Shown here one piece after another: positions 19,153 through 20,030 of a stretch of DNA of 20,030 nucleotides. Origin of the DNA: Phellopilus nigrolimitatus (lineage: Eukaryota; Basidiomycota; Agaricomycetes; Hymenochaetales; Hymenochaetaceae); assembly GCA_021029095.1 (NCBI GenBank), contig JAJOHG010000438.1:1-20030 (forward strand), given 5' to 3'. A program made the position numbers and the translations under genes. A model generated the notes under the pieces. The model saw only the letters and a program-made list of their open reading frames with translations, searched no databases and was not told the DNA's origin. Numbering within the stretch: the stretch's first letter is position 1; every line of letters starts with the position of its first letter.

Positions 19153-20030
19153 TTAGTTTGCCGGACACCGGTCAGACAAAGTTTTTGAAAGGTACTCGAA
19201 CCTCGCTTCCTCTAAGGCTAAAGCAGCTGTCCGATTTTCGCAGGAGATTTCGGCTCCTCGGATGTCTGCAAGCCGAAGCACATTCTGAAAGCGCACGTCG
19301 GACACCAATGTCGCCCATTCCATTCCGTGCAAGCTTGATATTTCGGATAGACGGAAACTTTGAATGTTCTCCTAGTAGAACATTGAAATGGCCCTCGATT
19401 TGCTGCCATGGTTCGCCAGCAAATTCCACGTTAGTATTTTGAAACGCGTGCAAGCCAACCAGCCTCAGACTGCGAAACTTGAAGTCGGGCATTTCGAGCA
19501 GACTGCGCCAGCCCAAAACCTTAGCCCAGAAGATGGGGTAATGCAGCGTCTCTACATTTGGACAGAACTTCACCAGTGTCGACAAATAGTCTGAGAGCAA
19601 GAACCGTGGGTTCCTCCCGATCTCGATCGCACGCACTTGTGGTCCCCACACACGCAGACAGCCGTCGAGGAGCTGGTATAACGCCTCCGCCCTGTCTAGC
19701 ACGATACGCCTGAGCGCAGGAAGCTCCATTATAGTGATATATGCCTCGAATGCCGAAAGCGCAGAGTGTGGCCACGCGAAGAGTGTGCACACGAGGGAGC
19801 CGCACGACGGACATACGCTCCAGCACATCTGGCGGCCATAGATAATTCTCTCCGCTGAGCGAAAGCACCTCGAGGGATTGAGCGAGCCACGTCGCACACG
19901 GCGCAACCGCCACAGTACGTGGCATGTCAAGCTTGGGCCGTTGTCCCAGTCAATACGACGGATTGCAGCAGAGTCAAGGTGGATGTCATTGCCAGATTCT
20001 TCATTTGTAACGGGGGAACTTGCTTCGCTC
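19153..20030 (-). CDS. F-box/LRR-like protein of agaricomycete type, 5' end outside the window, frame interrupted
   Basis: Reading from the right edge leftwards, segments are IRRIDWDNGPSL, PRTVAVAPCATWLAQSLEVL, PPDVLERMSVVRLPRVHTLRV, AYITIMELPALRRIVLDR, FCPNVETLHYP and MPDFKFRSLRLVGLHA. Then come FPSIRNIKL, GMEWATLVSDVRFQNVLRL and a TAA stop at 19153-19155. The repeated pattern of Leu/Ile and Pro-x-Leu steps resembles the C-terminal leucine-rich part of mushroom F-box proteins, which usually pick substrates for SCF ubiquitin ligases. The F-box itself would lie beyond 20030 and is not seen. The frame changes at about 19926, 19756-19758 (AAA) and 19331-19332 (AA). The duplicate at 18523-18775 shows the intended frame at the last site. 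Either indel errors or a decaying gene would fit. Confidence 0.65.

Larger units (their letters stand above)
18318..19400. repeat. Diverged direct tandem duplication, offset about 632-643 bp
   Basis: The left copy runs about 18318-18775 and the right copy about 18950-19400. Anchor pairs are GATGGATTTTCTGTGGCTCA at 18318 with its near-identical partner at 18950, GAAGCACATTCTGAAAG at about 18638 and 19275, and CCCATTCCATTCCGT at 18671 and 19314. The right copy contains the 3' end of the F-box-like gene, and the left copy a decayed version of it. Confidence 0.85.

Noticed and set aside
1..20030. tRNA, rRNA, CRISPR array or intact transposon
   Set aside because: I saw no cloverleaf with A/B boxes, no rRNA core sequence, no spaced repeats and no transposase or reverse transcriptase motifs. 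A covariance or profile search would settle small RNAs.

Overview
The window looks like nuclear DNA of a filamentous basidiomycete, probably an agaricomycete and perhaps a polypore. The basis is many 50-70 bp introns with GTRNGT donors, a Zn2Cys6 regulator, a many-exon DUF6533 membrane protein, and Nas2/Pep12 housekeeping genes. The family calls come from reading the translations; the lineage is inference.

Layout. (1) 347-5631, minus strand: a seven-exon, very GC-rich gene that reads as one protein of about 1,600 residues. It has a divergent septin-type GTPase domain at the N-terminus, a long low-complexity linker, and two tandem Zn2Cys6 clusters near the C-terminus. This is the most unusual object in the window. 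(2) 5632-7051: intergenic, promoter side of that gene. (3) 7052-7949, minus: proteasome assembly chaperone Nas2 (PSMD9/p27), two exons. (4) 7950-10196: intergenic, with AT and ACGT microsatellites, a decayed partial copy of the next gene (9035-9320) and a hairpin-rich stretch. (5) 10197-12280, plus: a four-exon protein of unknown function. (6) 12591-13779, plus: a seven-exon Pep12/syntaxin-7-like Qa-SNARE. (7) 14143-14480: the last four exons of a DUF6533 paralogue, 5' end missing. (8) 15504-17725, plus: a complete 18-exon DUF6533 membrane protein with micro-exons and one GC-AG intron. (9) 18318-19400: a diverged tandem duplication carrying the 3' end of the last gene. (10) 19153 to the window end, minus: an F-box/LRR-like protein whose 5' end lies outside.

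Two features cut across the window. Composition changes sharply: positions 1 to about 8,000 are extremely GC-rich, and from about 9,700 onward GC is ordinary. Also, at least six single-base indels interrupt otherwise conserved reading frames, mostly in short homopolymers. Exon phases close only if each is corrected, so sequencing or assembly error is the simplest explanation, but real inactivation is not excluded.

The genes do not form an operon or pathway. Nas2 (proteasome assembly), Pep12 (endosomal fusion), the DUF6533 protein and the F-box-like protein are ordinary neighbours. The three partial gene copies in the right half point to repeated local duplication and decay. No tRNA, rRNA, CRISPR array or intact transposon was seen.
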